Source: Candidatus Odinarchaeota archaeon (GTDB lineage: Archaea > Asgardarchaeota > JAGGXT01). From it: a DNA stretch of 9,093 nt. The first letter of the stretch is position 1; every line of letters starts with the position of its first letter. The position numbers and the translations under genes were made by a program. The DNA is taken from the NCBI GenBank assembly GCA_021162905.1, contig JAGGXT010000337.1:1-9093 (forward strand), given 5' to 3'. A model generated the notes under the pieces. The model had not been told where the DNA came from and did no database searches. It saw only the letters and a list, made by a program, of their open reading frames with translations. Positions 1 to 7,581 of this stretch are shown one piece after another.

Positions 1-38
1 CGTATGCACTATCTACTATCTTATATTTTAATTTTTAT

Positions 39-404
39 CTATTTAAATTCCAGATTTTCTATAAATTTCATAACTCGTTTATACCAATCTTCTGTTAATC
101 TCTTTAATTTTTTTATTAACTCGCTCTTTGTAATCGCACAATATACATTTCTTGGCCTTCCTATTTCCATTTTTTGAGAACATATTCTGACAAGCCCCTC
201 CTCTATAAGTGGCTGAAGATGCCGATATATAGTACTTTCGTCACGTTGAAAAACAGTGGAAAGCTTTTTCAAGTCAGCTGGTCCATTAACTAATAAATAT
301 TCAAATAATTCAACAGATATCTTAGAAAAACCATAGCAACAATGCAATAAAGCTTTCAAAGTAAGAGACTTCTTGTGAAAAGATCTTATAGTGTATGCGC
401 CCAT
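39..404 (-). CDS. TrmB/MarR-like winged-helix transcriptional regulator, Cys-containing
   Basis: Small (121 aa) DNA-binding protein. Residues 28-95 read as a winged helix-turn-helix: a helix around VELFEYLLVNG (31-41), a second at LKKLST (45-50), a recognition helix in DESTIYRHLQPLIEEG (55-70), then a wing ending near VYCAIT. This pattern resembles a group of archaeal TrmB-like regulators that begin with a Cys-Tyr-Gly-(Leu/Phe)-Ser motif and end in a helix with an aromatic pair (WYKRVMKFIE, 107-116). It has four cysteines (22, 23, 75, 89); the vicinal pair could sense redox or bind metal, which is inference. The ATG at 404 is preferred because AAGGAGGA (411-418, minus) lies 6 nt upstream. It is divergent from a thioredoxin gene and shares a promoter region of under 90 bp with it, so it may control that gene. 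Its target is not shown by the sequence. Confidence 0.75.
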   Translation of the reverse strand: MGAYTIRSFHKKSLTLKALLHCCYGFSKISVELFEYLLVNGPADLKKLSTVFQRDESTIYRHLQPLIEEGLVRICSQKMEIGRPRNVYCAITKSELIKKLKRLTEDWYKRVMKFIENLEFK

Positions 405-438
405 AAGTTATCCTCCTTTAAAAATTTTATAGCAAAAA

Positions 439-448
439 TTTTTAAATA
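439..448. promoter_or_regulatory. TATA-like box shared by the divergent regulator and thioredoxin genes
   Basis: TTTTTAAATA here is nearly self-complementary and lies between the two divergent starts. Read on the plus strand it follows a purine-rich GCAAAAA stretch (possible BRE) and predicts a start near 470, giving the thioredoxin a leader of about 20 nt. Read on the minus strand it would start transcription near 417, just at the SD of the regulator. Placement is by eye only. Confidence 0.4.
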
Positions 449-491
449 TTTTTTGTATTTTATTCACAAAAAATGCAAAAAAGTGATTTTC

Positions 492-908
492 ATGTCTGAT
501 GAGGATATGTATCTTAAAAAGCTTCGCCTAAAGAAGATGAAAGAACTATTATCACAGAAACAAGAAGAATTTCCAGCTGATGGGCGAGTATATGATCTTG
601 ACGAACATAGTTTTAATAAAATAATTCAATCACGAATCCCGGTTGTGGTAGACTTTTGGGCCGAATGGTGTATACCATGTAGATACATGCATCCAATAAT
701 TGAATATCTCGCAAAGAAGTATATTGGGAAAGTCAAGTTCGCTAGAATAAACGTAGATTATCATCCCGATATAGCTAAACAATTCATGATAATGGGCGTT
801 CCAACGTTCTTAATATTTAAGAACGGAAAATTGGTTGATAGGATAGTTGGCGCAGTTGGAGCAGGGCCCATTGAAAGGGTCATACTAAAATATATAGATG
901 GTGAATAA
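492..908 (+). CDS. Thioredoxin-family disulfide reductase
   Basis: A 138-aa thioredoxin. An N-terminal charged helix (1-26, LKKLRLKKMKELL) of the kind often found ahead of archaeal thioredoxins precedes a complete thioredoxin fold. The fold shows VVVDFWAEWC (51-60), the active site Trp59-Cys60-Ile61-Pro62-Cys63 (CIPC rather than the common CGPC), INVDYHPDIA (86-95), the cis-proline segment GVPTF (102-106) and KNGKLVDRIVGA. It should reduce disulfides in cytosolic proteins using an NADPH or ferredoxin reductase that is not in this window. I chose the ATG at 492: the frame extends 39 codons upstream, but that stretch is Lys/Phe-rich, crosses the promoter and overlaps the divergent regulator. 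Its stop lies 14 bp from the convergent Phr-like gene. There is no signal peptide on the chosen protein. Confidence 0.9.
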   Translation: MSDEDMYLKKLRLKKMKELLSQKQEEFPADGRVYDLDEHSFNKIIQSRIPVVVDFWAEWCIPCRYMHPIIEYLAKKYIGKVKFARINVDYHPDIAKQFMIMGVPTFLIFKNGKLVDRIVGAVGAGPIERVILKYIDGE

Positions 909-922
909 TTCTCTAAAACATT

Positions 923-1462
923 TCATCTACGTTTTTCTTTTAAACGCTCAATTGTTATCTCGACCCTTTTAATGAGGAATGCTAACCTAGTAACTACCTT
1001 TTCTAAATGCCCTATGAGAGTGTTTACTTCATCATCATCAATTTCTTCTTCTAGAAGTACCCTCTTAGCTTTTTCAAGTAAAAAGTTTATATCCTCAATA
1101 TCCATTTCTTCTATTTCATCAACTGGCTTTAATATCTTGGCTCTAAAAGAATCAGGTCTAATAATAATCTCTAACGCTAAGTTCTTATTTATTCTAAAGT
1201 ACTTTCTCTCCGGTCCTCTGATACTCTCCCCCTTGTAAGACTTTATTAATCCTAATTCTTCTAGTTCTTGGAGATGTCTCAATACCGCTTGTTGCCCTAC
1301 ACGAAGCGTCCTTGAAATTTCAGAAACGTACATGGGTTCTCTGGATAGTAGTTGTAGAATTCTAATCCTAGTCTCATTGCCTAAAGTCTCCAGTAACCTG
1401 ACTATTTCTTCTTCGAGGAATTCTTCCACCGGTCTACGATATCTAAGTCTCCGCGAAAACAT
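923..1462 (-). CDS. Phr-like ArsR-family winged-helix regulator (possible heat-shock repressor)
   Basis: A 179-aa protein with an ArsR-type winged helix at residues 18-95. It carries LETLGNETRIRILQLLS (24-40), a recognition helix in VGQQAVLRHLQELEELGLI (55-73) and a wing ending RGPERKYFRIN (82-92). The remainder (about 115-179) is acidic, helical and probably a coiled-coil dimerisation region. From memory, the order and wording (LGNETR-RILxLL, VSE-S, VGQ-AVL-HL, RG-RKY) match Phr, the Pyrococcus heat-shock repressor that controls its own gene, hsp20 and an AAA+ ATPase gene. Here the gene is divergent from cdc48, with a palindrome between them, which fits that role. The ATG at 1462 is preferred over a start 25 codons upstream, because GGTGAT (1469-1474, minus) lies 6 nt before it and the longer version would run through the operator. 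Phr function is inference from similarity and context. Confidence 0.8.
   Translation of the reverse strand: MFSRRLRYRRPVEEFLEEEIVRLLETLGNETRIRILQLLSREPMYVSEISRTLRVGQQAVLRHLQELEELGLIKSYKGESIRGPERKYFRINKNLALEIIIRPDSFRAKILKPVDEIEEMDIEDINFLLEKAKRVLLEEEIDDDEVNTLIGHLEKVVTRLAFLIKRVEITIERLKEKRR
932..941 (+). terminator. T-rich tract after the thioredoxin gene
   Basis: TTTTTCTTTT starts 23 bases past the thioredoxin stop, inside the 3' end of the convergent Phr-like gene. Archaeal termination commonly uses such U-rich runs without a hairpin. No stem is visible. Confidence 0.3.
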
Positions 1463-1473
1463 CCTTTTATCAC

Positions 1474-1489
1474 CGAAAAATTTATATAT
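1474..1489 (+). promoter_or_regulatory. Probable BRE/TATA of cdc48
   Basis: GAAAAAT followed by TTATATAT (box centre about 1485) has the purine-rich BRE then TATA order on the plus strand and predicts a start near 1511, the first base of the palindrome. The cdc48 leader would be about 64 nt. An alternative box CATATATG (1535-1542) would give a very short leader. This one is preferred for its BRE. Confidence 0.4.
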
Positions 1490-1510
1490 CAGCTTTTTTA
1501 CATACAAAAT

Positions 1511-1527
1511 AGTCACAAAATGTGACT
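1511..1527. promoter_or_regulatory. 17-bp perfect palindrome, probable operator of the Phr-like regulator
   Basis: AGTCACA-AAA-TGTGACT has perfect 7-bp arms around a 3-bp spacer. It lies in the 112-bp gap between the regulator and cdc48, centred at 1519, with TATA-like boxes about 34 bp away on each side. Dimeric ArsR proteins bind such dyads. Its core also fits the TNNC-N5-GNNA pattern I recall for Phr sites, though the outer T and A triplets are only partly present. Confidence 0.6.
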
Positions 1528-1529
1528 GA

Positions 1530-3782
<2,253 letters not shown>

Positions 3783-3796
3783 ACATCTCTAATACC

Positions 3797-3804
3797 TTAT
3801 TTTT
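3797..3804 (+). terminator. T-rich tract after cdc48
   Basis: TTATTTTT begins 15 bases past the cdc48 stop and precedes the next promoter, which is consistent with a U-rich archaeal terminator separating cdc48 from the ribosomal operon. No hairpin is visible. Confidence 0.3.
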
Positions 3805-3822
3805 CAGATAACGATAGTAATC

Positions 3823-3830
3823 TTTAAATT
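3823..3830 (+). promoter_or_regulatory. TATA box of the eL22-eL13 operon
   Basis: TTTAAATT centred near 3827 predicts a start near 3853. That gives an 8-10 nt leader carrying GGTGA just ahead of the ATG at 3862, and it excludes the in-frame ATG at 3850. Confidence 0.5.
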
Positions 3831-3861
3831 AAAAATAATTCTGTTTTTTATGGTGACTCTA

Positions 3862-4197
3862 ATGAGTGAACCAGTTCGTGAAATCATTATCCAAGGAAGA
3901 GGAATTAAACGAGATCAAGTAGCTAAACTAAAAGATTTCCTAGCTAGTAAATTTTCAGAAAGAGTTGCTGAGATAAACCGTGACGGAAAAGAAATTAAAA
4001 TTAGAGTTTTGGATCCAAGCAAGATATCGAAAACGAAACTTAGACCTTATATTAAAAGATTTATTTATCATGAAGGACTTCGTGGAGAAGTAAAGGTTTT
4101 ATCTGCCGGCGCAGATGCCCTTTTGCTCCACAGAAAGGGTGGAATTGAACCAGTAGAAGAAGAAGTTGAGGAAGAGAAAGTAAAAGAGGAGGAATAA
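3862..4197 (+). CDS. rpl22e: Ribosomal protein eL22 (L22e) homologue
   Basis: A 111-aa basic protein with an acidic tail. Residues 20-92 follow the eukaryotic L22e pattern as I recall it: a helix with KLKDFL (22-27), strands around KEIKIRVL (43-50), then SKTKLRPYIKRFIYHEGLR (56-74) and strands VKVLSAGADALLL (77-89). The closest human segment has SK..LKYL.KKYL....LR in the same order, followed by a V-V-S strand. Residues 95-111 are almost all Glu, Val and Lys, like the acidic tail of eukaryotic eL22. Its place ahead of eL13, with only 16 bp between, supports a role in the large ribosomal subunit. The start at 3862 is chosen over 3850 because GGTGA (3852-3856) would serve as its SD 5 nt upstream and the predicted transcript begins near 3853. 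eL22 is absent from most archaea; I recall it reported in Asgard lineages. The alternative is an unrelated small RNA-binding protein. Confidence 0.75.
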   Translation: MSEPVREIIIQGRGIKRDQVAKLKDFLASKFSERVAEINRDGKEIKIRVLDPSKISKTKLRPYIKRFIYHEGLRGEVKVLSAGADALLLHRKGGIEPVEEEVEEEKVKEEE

Positions 4198-4213
4198 ACT
4201 TAGGTGATACGCC

Positions 4214-4654
4214 ATGATCAGACCAGATGTTAAAAAGCCTGGTGAAGATGAAATTCGCGAAGGTAGAGGATTTAGCATAGGTGAAATATTGGGTGCCGGC
4301 TTAACAGTACATGAAGCAAAAAGACGAGGGTTTCCCATAGATAAAAGAAGGCGATCTACTCACAAGTGGAATATTCAGAAATTAAAAGAATACCTCGAAG
4401 CGCCAACGGTGGTCGAAAAAGAGGCTGAAGTAGCGGAAGAAGCTGAAGAGGTCGCCGAAGAAGCAGAGAAAACTCCTATAACTGAACTTAAGGGTTTATC
4501 AAAGGCTACAATAAATAAACTACTTGCGGCTGGGATTGAATACGTAGAGGATATTGTAAATATAGACTATAAAGTTCTCGCTGAAGCTACAGGACTTTCT
4601 GTAACTACTGCTAAGAAAGTAATAAATAAAGCAAAAGAAATAACCCAACAATAA
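4214..4654 (+). CDS. rpl13e: Ribosomal protein eL13 (L13e) with C-terminal helix-hairpin-helix extension
   Basis: A 146-aa large-subunit protein. Residues 1-62 are the archaeal L13e domain: GRGFSIGEILGAGL (17-30), EAKRRGFPIDKRRRS (34-48) and NIQKLKEYL (53-61), which align with the GRGFSLEEL..AG and DPRRRN..ENVQRLKEY wording of eukaryotic eL13. Residues 63-86 are an acidic Glu/Ala linker. Residues 87-146 look like a helix-hairpin-helix (HhH_5-like) domain: LKGLSKATINKLLAAGI, VEDIVNIDYKVLAEATGLS, then a final Lys-rich helix. Such domains bind nucleic acid backbone, and a comparable one extends haloarchaeal eL32. GGTGAT (4203-4208) lies 5 nt before the ATG. It is co-transcribed with eL22, 16 bp downstream of its stop. 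eL13 is found in TACK and Asgard archaea and eukaryotes but not in most Euryarchaeota, so it also informs taxonomy. Confidence 0.92.
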   Translation: MIRPDVKKPGEDEIREGRGFSIGEILGAGLTVHEAKRRGFPIDKRRRSTHKWNIQKLKEYLEAPTVVEKEAEVAEEAEEVAEEAEKTPITELKGLSKATINKLLAAGIEYVEDIVNIDYKVLAEATGLSVTTAKKVINKAKEITQQ

Positions 4655-4660
4655 TAAGTA

Positions 4661-5230
4661 TCATTGGTTTCCTTCTTTTTCCGTGTTTTTTCTTATTCTT
4701 GCTAGGGCTGCAACAACGGCATTCAAGAAGGCTAAAGTAGCCATTTCAAAAAGCATGCCTTTAAGTGTACCATGTTCACCATAAGCTGTAAGTTCTTCTA
4801 GCTTTCGGCTTTGTTGATTTTCTTCTCTCCCTGGTATCGATATTACAAGATCTGCTAACTTACCAAGTGTAGAATTAGGCTTACTTGTTATTGCAACGAC
4901 TTTAGTATTTGTTTTTTTTCCAACTTTAGCGAATTTTACAGGATAATCTGTCTCTCCAGTTCCACTAATTGCAACGATCAAATCTGTAGCTCTAGGTGCA
5001 GGAAGCAAAGATTCACCAACGATATATACCTCATATCCTAATGAAACTAAGCTAAGGCCAAATATTTTACCCACAAGCCCTGACTTCCCGACACCAACAA
5101 TGTATACCCTATCCGCTCCCGAGAGAAGCTCTAATAGCTCACTAACTCTATTTCCGTCCAACCAGCTAATACTATTATTAAGGTGATTTGTGATGCTTTT
5201 AATTATGGATTCGATAACTTCCTTAGTCAC
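4661..5230 (-). CDS. SIS-domain sugar-phosphate isomerase, 6-phospho-3-hexuloisomerase-like (downstream copy)
   Basis: A 189-aa single SIS domain of the size of archaeal PHI (about 180 aa). PHI interconverts 3-hexulose 6-phosphate and fructose 6-phosphate in the ribulose monophosphate pathway, which many archaea use to make pentose phosphates. Visible landmarks are VGVGKSGLVGKIFGLSLVSLGY (split over 45-66), the phosphate-binding SGTGET (89-94), a Ser/Thr-rich SKPNSTLG loop (116-123) and Glu162 in MLFEMA, at the place of the catalytic base of PHI. It begins at a GTG overlapping the last 8 bases of the upstream SIS gene, with AGGAG 9 nt before it, so the pair is translationally coupled. No 3-hexulose-6-phosphate synthase lies alongside, so the true substrate is uncertain. 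Its stop lies 7 bp from the convergent eL13 stop. Confidence 0.82.
   Translation of the reverse strand: MTKEVIESIIKSITNHLNNSISWLDGNRVSELLELLSGADRVYIVGVGKSGLVGKIFGLSLVSLGYEVYIVGESLLPAPRATDLIVAISGTGETDYPVKFAKVGKKTNTKVVAITSKPNSTLGKLADLVISIPGREENQQSRKLEELTAYGEHGTLKGMLFEMATLAFLNAVVAALARIRKNTEKEGNQ
4667..4700 (+). terminator. T-rich region after the eL22-eL13 operon
   Basis: Several T runs (TTT, TTTTT, TTTTTT) occur within 50 bases of the eL13 stop, inside the 3' end of the convergent SIS gene. They are a likely U-rich termination zone for the ribosomal operon. They may simply reflect Lys/Asn codons of the opposite gene, so confidence is low. Confidence 0.3.
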
Positions 5231-5795
5231 CTTTCTCAGCTCCTGTCATTCTTTTGTATAGTTCATCTATGATTGCTTCAAAAAGAAAAATCGTAGAAAT
5301 CTCGAAAAGTGAGCCTTCATGAGTTATGGGCTCTCTTTCACCCTCTATCTCTCTTTCAAGGAACATTTTATAGTGCCATTTTCTTGTTCTTCCTTTGACT
5401 ATTATTACGAGATCTGCAATGTTTGACAATGGTGAGTCCTCAAAAGATGTAATCCCTACTATGAGAGCCCCTCTTCGTTTAGCAGCATTACAATATGTGA
5501 TAACCTCTTCTGTTTCTCCGCTTCCAGAAACTGCTATTACAATATCTTTTTTACCACCAATTGGAGGAGCTAAATCGAGTATTCTTTCACCAATAGCCGA
5601 TACATTAAATCCTAGTTGTAGAAGTCTTATGGCAAAAAGCTCAGAAACAAGAGCGGACCTCCCTCGACCAACAGTAAATATTCTATCAGCGTGAAGTAGA
5701 AAGTCAATTAGTTTGCTGATATTCTCCTCATCGATATTCTCAAGGTTCTTAGTTACTTTTCTCGCTAAATATTTTATAAAATTCCTTGTACTCAA
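5223..5795 (-). CDS. SIS-domain sugar-phosphate isomerase, 6-phospho-3-hexuloisomerase-like (upstream copy)
   Basis: A 190-aa SIS-domain paralogue of its downstream neighbour. It shows FTVGRGRSALVSELFAIRLL (40-59), the sugar-phosphate loop VSGSGETEE (89-97), SFEDSPLSNIADLVI (117-131) and a C-terminal GSLFEIS with Glu165 at the PHI catalytic position. The wording GRS..V..LFA-RL-LGF and SGSGET is closer to characterised archaeal PHI than that of the second copy. A charged segment at 137-157 (RTRKW...REIEGEREP) separates the core from the last helices. Start choice: the frame can begin at a GTG at 5804, but GAGGTG (5802-5807, minus) sits 6 nt ahead of a TTG at 5795 and the TATA box predicts a transcript start near 5807, so TTG is preferred. 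It heads a two-gene operon and is divergent from the DUF131 operon. Confidence 0.82.
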   Translation of the reverse strand: MSTRNFIKYLARKVTKNLENIDEENISKLIDFLLHADRIFTVGRGRSALVSELFAIRLLQLGFNVSAIGERILDLAPPIGGKKDIVIAVSGSGETEEVITYCNAAKRRGALIVGITSFEDSPLSNIADLVIIVKGRTRKWHYKMFLEREIEGEREPITHEGSLFEISTIFLFEAIIDELYKRMTGAEKGD

Positions 5796-5827
5796 GAGAA
5801 ACACCTCAGTGTTGAGGCTGGTGAAGC

Positions 5828-5837
5828 ATATTAATAC
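5828..5837 (-). promoter_or_regulatory. TATA box of the SIS gene pair
   Basis: On the minus strand this reads GTATTAATAT, centred near 5833, and predicts a start near 5807. GAGGTG follows at once, then the TTG at 5795, the same short-leader layout as the eL22 operon. Confidence 0.4.
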
Positions 5838-5896
5838 ACCTTTAGAGAAGTATTTTAATCTTACTTACTTTTTTTCTAAAACTTCATTGAGAATAT

Positions 5897-5911
5897 GAAA
5901 AAGATTAAAAG
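5897..5911 (+). promoter_or_regulatory. BRE/TATA-like promoter of the DUF131 operon
   Basis: GAAAAAG followed by ATTAAAAG gives a purine-rich BRE and an AT box centred near 5906, predicting a start near 5932 and a leader of about 16 nt to the GTG at 5948. The SD GAGGTGATT (5936-5944) follows. Confidence 0.4.
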
Positions 5912-5947
5912 TTCATTTTTTGTAAACAATCATAAGAGGTGATTAAA

Positions 5948-6253
5948 GTGCAACTAAGTCTAATAGGGCTTTTATTGATTTTCATAGGCTTCATACTTAT
6001 GGTCATAGCTTCATTCTCTCTCATATTTGAAGCTACGGAGGAAGTAGAAACTCCTCAGTCACCAGAAGTTATAAGAGGACCAGAATACATTAGCGAGAGA
6101 AAAAGGGAGAAAAAATATGCAGGAGTTATTTTTATAGGCCCATTCCCAATAGTAATAGCGTCTGATAAGAAAATGGGAATAATAGCGTTAATAGTAGGTC
6201 TAGTAATATTTCTTCTAGCTATGTTTCTTATTTTCATGGCTGGTTGGTTTTAA
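5948..6253 (+). CDS. DUF131 (TIGR00304-type) small membrane protein
   Basis: A 101-aa integral membrane protein of unknown function. A hydrophobic helix spans residues 3-27, a charged loop follows (28-57, acidic then RKREKK), then the motif GVIFIGPFPIVIASDKK (59-75), then a second hydrophobic helix (77-101) reaching the C-terminus. The central motif is the hallmark I recognise from the archaeal DUF131 family, whose usual wording is GGV.IIGPIPIV.GSD. The frame could open at a GTG at 5939, but GAGGTGATT (5936-5944) would then be inside the gene; it is well placed for the GTG at 5948. It is the first gene of a four-gene operon, and its TAA overlaps the next ATG by one base (TAATG), implying coupled translation. 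Its function is not known. Confidence 0.85.
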   Translation: MQLSLIGLLLIFIGFILMVIASFSLIFEATEEVETPQSPEVIRGPEYISERKREKKYAGVIFIGPFPIVIASDKKMGIIALIVGLVIFLLAMFLIFMAGWF

Positions 6254-7017
6254 TGAATATAAATGCGATACTTTTTGATTTGTTTATTACATTGCTAAAA
6301 CCACATCGTTTAATATCTGAAGGGTTTATTGATGCTACAATACAGGTTCTTAGGAGGAGAGAAATTAATTTTGATGAAGAGAGGATTCATAGAGCTCTTA
6401 CTGAGTCGTACGTCTCTGGTAGAAAACTTAAATATGATTTGGGAATAGAAATACATGCACTGCGATGGATTGCAGATAGCTGCTATAAAAGTGGCTTAAG
6501 ACTTGATTTTTCAACACTAAAGGAAATACAAAAAAGGGCTCATGAAATTACTATAAAGTCGACTGAAATTTTTAATGATGTAATACCAACCCTTGATGCA
6601 CTATACAAAGCTGGATATAAAATGGGCTTAGTTAGTAACATATCTGATGACATGCTGGCAAGAGTATTGCTTAAAGAATTTAAATTATCTAAATACTTTT
6701 CTTTAGTTGTAACCTCTGCTGATATAAATATAAGAAAACCTGATCCTCGCATTTTTAAGTACGCAGCTGAACATTTAGAAGTTCCAATCAGTCAATCCAT
6801 GTACGTAGGGGATAGTATGAGGGATGATATTTACGGTGCAAAAAGAGCTGGCATGGTTACAGTGCGGATTATAAGACGAGGTGTAAAGGAAAATATATAT
6901 TACGAGGGAAAAATATATGAGGACTATAAAGAAGTTTTACCAGATTATACTATTAATTCTCTCACAGAATTAATAGACATTCTGAATGCTAATAAAAAGC
7001 AGGATGATTTAAAATGA
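6253..7017 (+). CDS. HAD-superfamily (subfamily IA) hydrolase-like protein, atypical motif I
   Basis: A 254-aa protein with a Rossmannoid HAD core and a helical cap (about 18-100). Motif I is ILFDLFITL, with the nucleophile Asp9 present, but position 11, normally the acid/base Asp of phosphatases, is Phe. Motif II is LVSNIS (Ser128), motif III is IRKPDPRIF (Lys162), and motif IV is YVGDSMRDD (Asp187, Asp191/192). Asp-x-(Phe/Tyr/Trp) occurs in dehalogenase-like and some uncharacterised HAD proteins, so phosphatase activity should not be assumed. The ATG at 6253 is preferred to a TTG at 6244 because it overlaps the DUF131 stop as TAATG. The 3' end overlaps the next gene by 4 bases (ATGA). A role linked to the other three operon members is inference. 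Confidence 0.85.
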   Translation: MNINAILFDLFITLLKPHRLISEGFIDATIQVLRRREINFDEERIHRALTESYVSGRKLKYDLGIEIHALRWIADSCYKSGLRLDFSTLKEIQKRAHEITIKSTEIFNDVIPTLDALYKAGYKMGLVSNISDDMLARVLLKEFKLSKYFSLVVTSADINIRKPDPRIFKYAAEHLEVPISQSMYVGDSMRDDIYGAKRAGMVTVRIIRRGVKENIYYEGKIYEDYKEVLPDYTINSLTELIDILNANKKQDDLK

Positions 7018-7577
7018 GCTCTAAGAAGAAACGCAAAGAGAATGACGCATTAGATAAAATTATTCAGACGTTCTTTGATTTAAGAGCAGAAGGATTCAAA
7101 GAGATGACGAAAAGTAACTTTGAACAAGCATCTATGAAATTTGCTGAATCCGTTATCAGAAGTAGAGAGTTGATCCATGGGCTTCTTTTCATCCTAAGTA
7201 AAGATATAGAAAAATTTAAACTAGTCTTGCATATGCTTTCATGGTACATCATGGCCACAGATAGCATGGTTCAAACATATTTATCTATGTCTGCTAAAAT
7301 GAAAGATGAGCGTGACTCTCTAGTTTTTTTAGGAAAAGCTGTTGGTCTTGCCGAGAGTTTATATCATCTATGTCATGTACTAGATAAGGTATTGAATGAA
7401 ATCCCTGCAGATATAGAGAATGACCTAACTATTGAAACTACAAAGTTGGCCATATCACAGTGGGTTAAAACTTTTAGAATGCTAATTGAGTTGTTAGATG
7501 CCAACAAATTAAGTATTCCCGAAGGAATACTTAAACTTGCAAGAGAGGATGGTCTTCTGAAATATGGTGGTGAGTAA
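7014..7577 (+). CDS. Conserved-looking all-helical protein, unknown function
   Basis: I do not recognise this 187-aa protein. It is rich in Leu, Met, Lys and Glu and appears wholly helical. After a lysine-rich start (1-10) come AEGFKEMTKSNFEQASMKFA (25-44, TPR-like spacing of small and aromatic residues), a hydrophobic helix LIHGLLFIL (53-61), LVLHMLSWYIMATDSMVQTYL (split over 70-90), AVGLAESLYHLCHVLDKVL (109-127) and a helical C-terminus. The hydrophobic stretches are interrupted by charges and look like buried faces of a helical bundle rather than membrane spans. The ATG overlaps the HAD stop (ATGA), with GGATGATT just upstream, so translation is coupled. A TPR- or HEPN-like scaffold is possible, but no catalytic motif is visible. 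Its position between the HAD protein and the MobA-like protein suggests a partner of one of them. Confidence 0.75.
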   Translation: MSSKKKRKENDALDKIIQTFFDLRAEGFKEMTKSNFEQASMKFAESVIRSRELIHGLLFILSKDIEKFKLVLHMLSWYIMATDSMVQTYLSMSAKMKDERDSLVFLGKAVGLAESLYHLCHVLDKVLNEIPADIENDLTIETTKLAISQWVKTFRMLIELLDANKLSIPEGILKLAREDGLLKYGGE

Positions 7578-7581
7578 TAAT

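Noticed and set aside
1..38. Left edge of the window
   Set aside because: AT-rich sequence downstream of the first regulator with no ORF, T run or repeat that I can support.
375..491. 39-codon N-terminal extension of the thioredoxin gene
   Set aside because: The stretch is Lys/Phe-rich, overlaps the divergent regulator and its SD and runs through the TATA region; the ATG at 492 gives a normal thioredoxin start.
5395..5694. Plus-strand frame opposite the upstream SIS gene
   Set aside because: The opposite strand has an intact SIS domain with its conserved motifs; this frame has none.
5895..5942. 15-codon ORF ahead of the DUF131 gene
   Set aside because: It contains the probable TATA box and starts before the predicted transcript start; no SD.
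7014..7577. Assignment of the helical protein to DUF357 or a HEPN family
   Set aside because: I considered both for an archaeal helical protein in an operon, but could not match the DUF357 wording and saw no HEPN R-x4-6-H motif.
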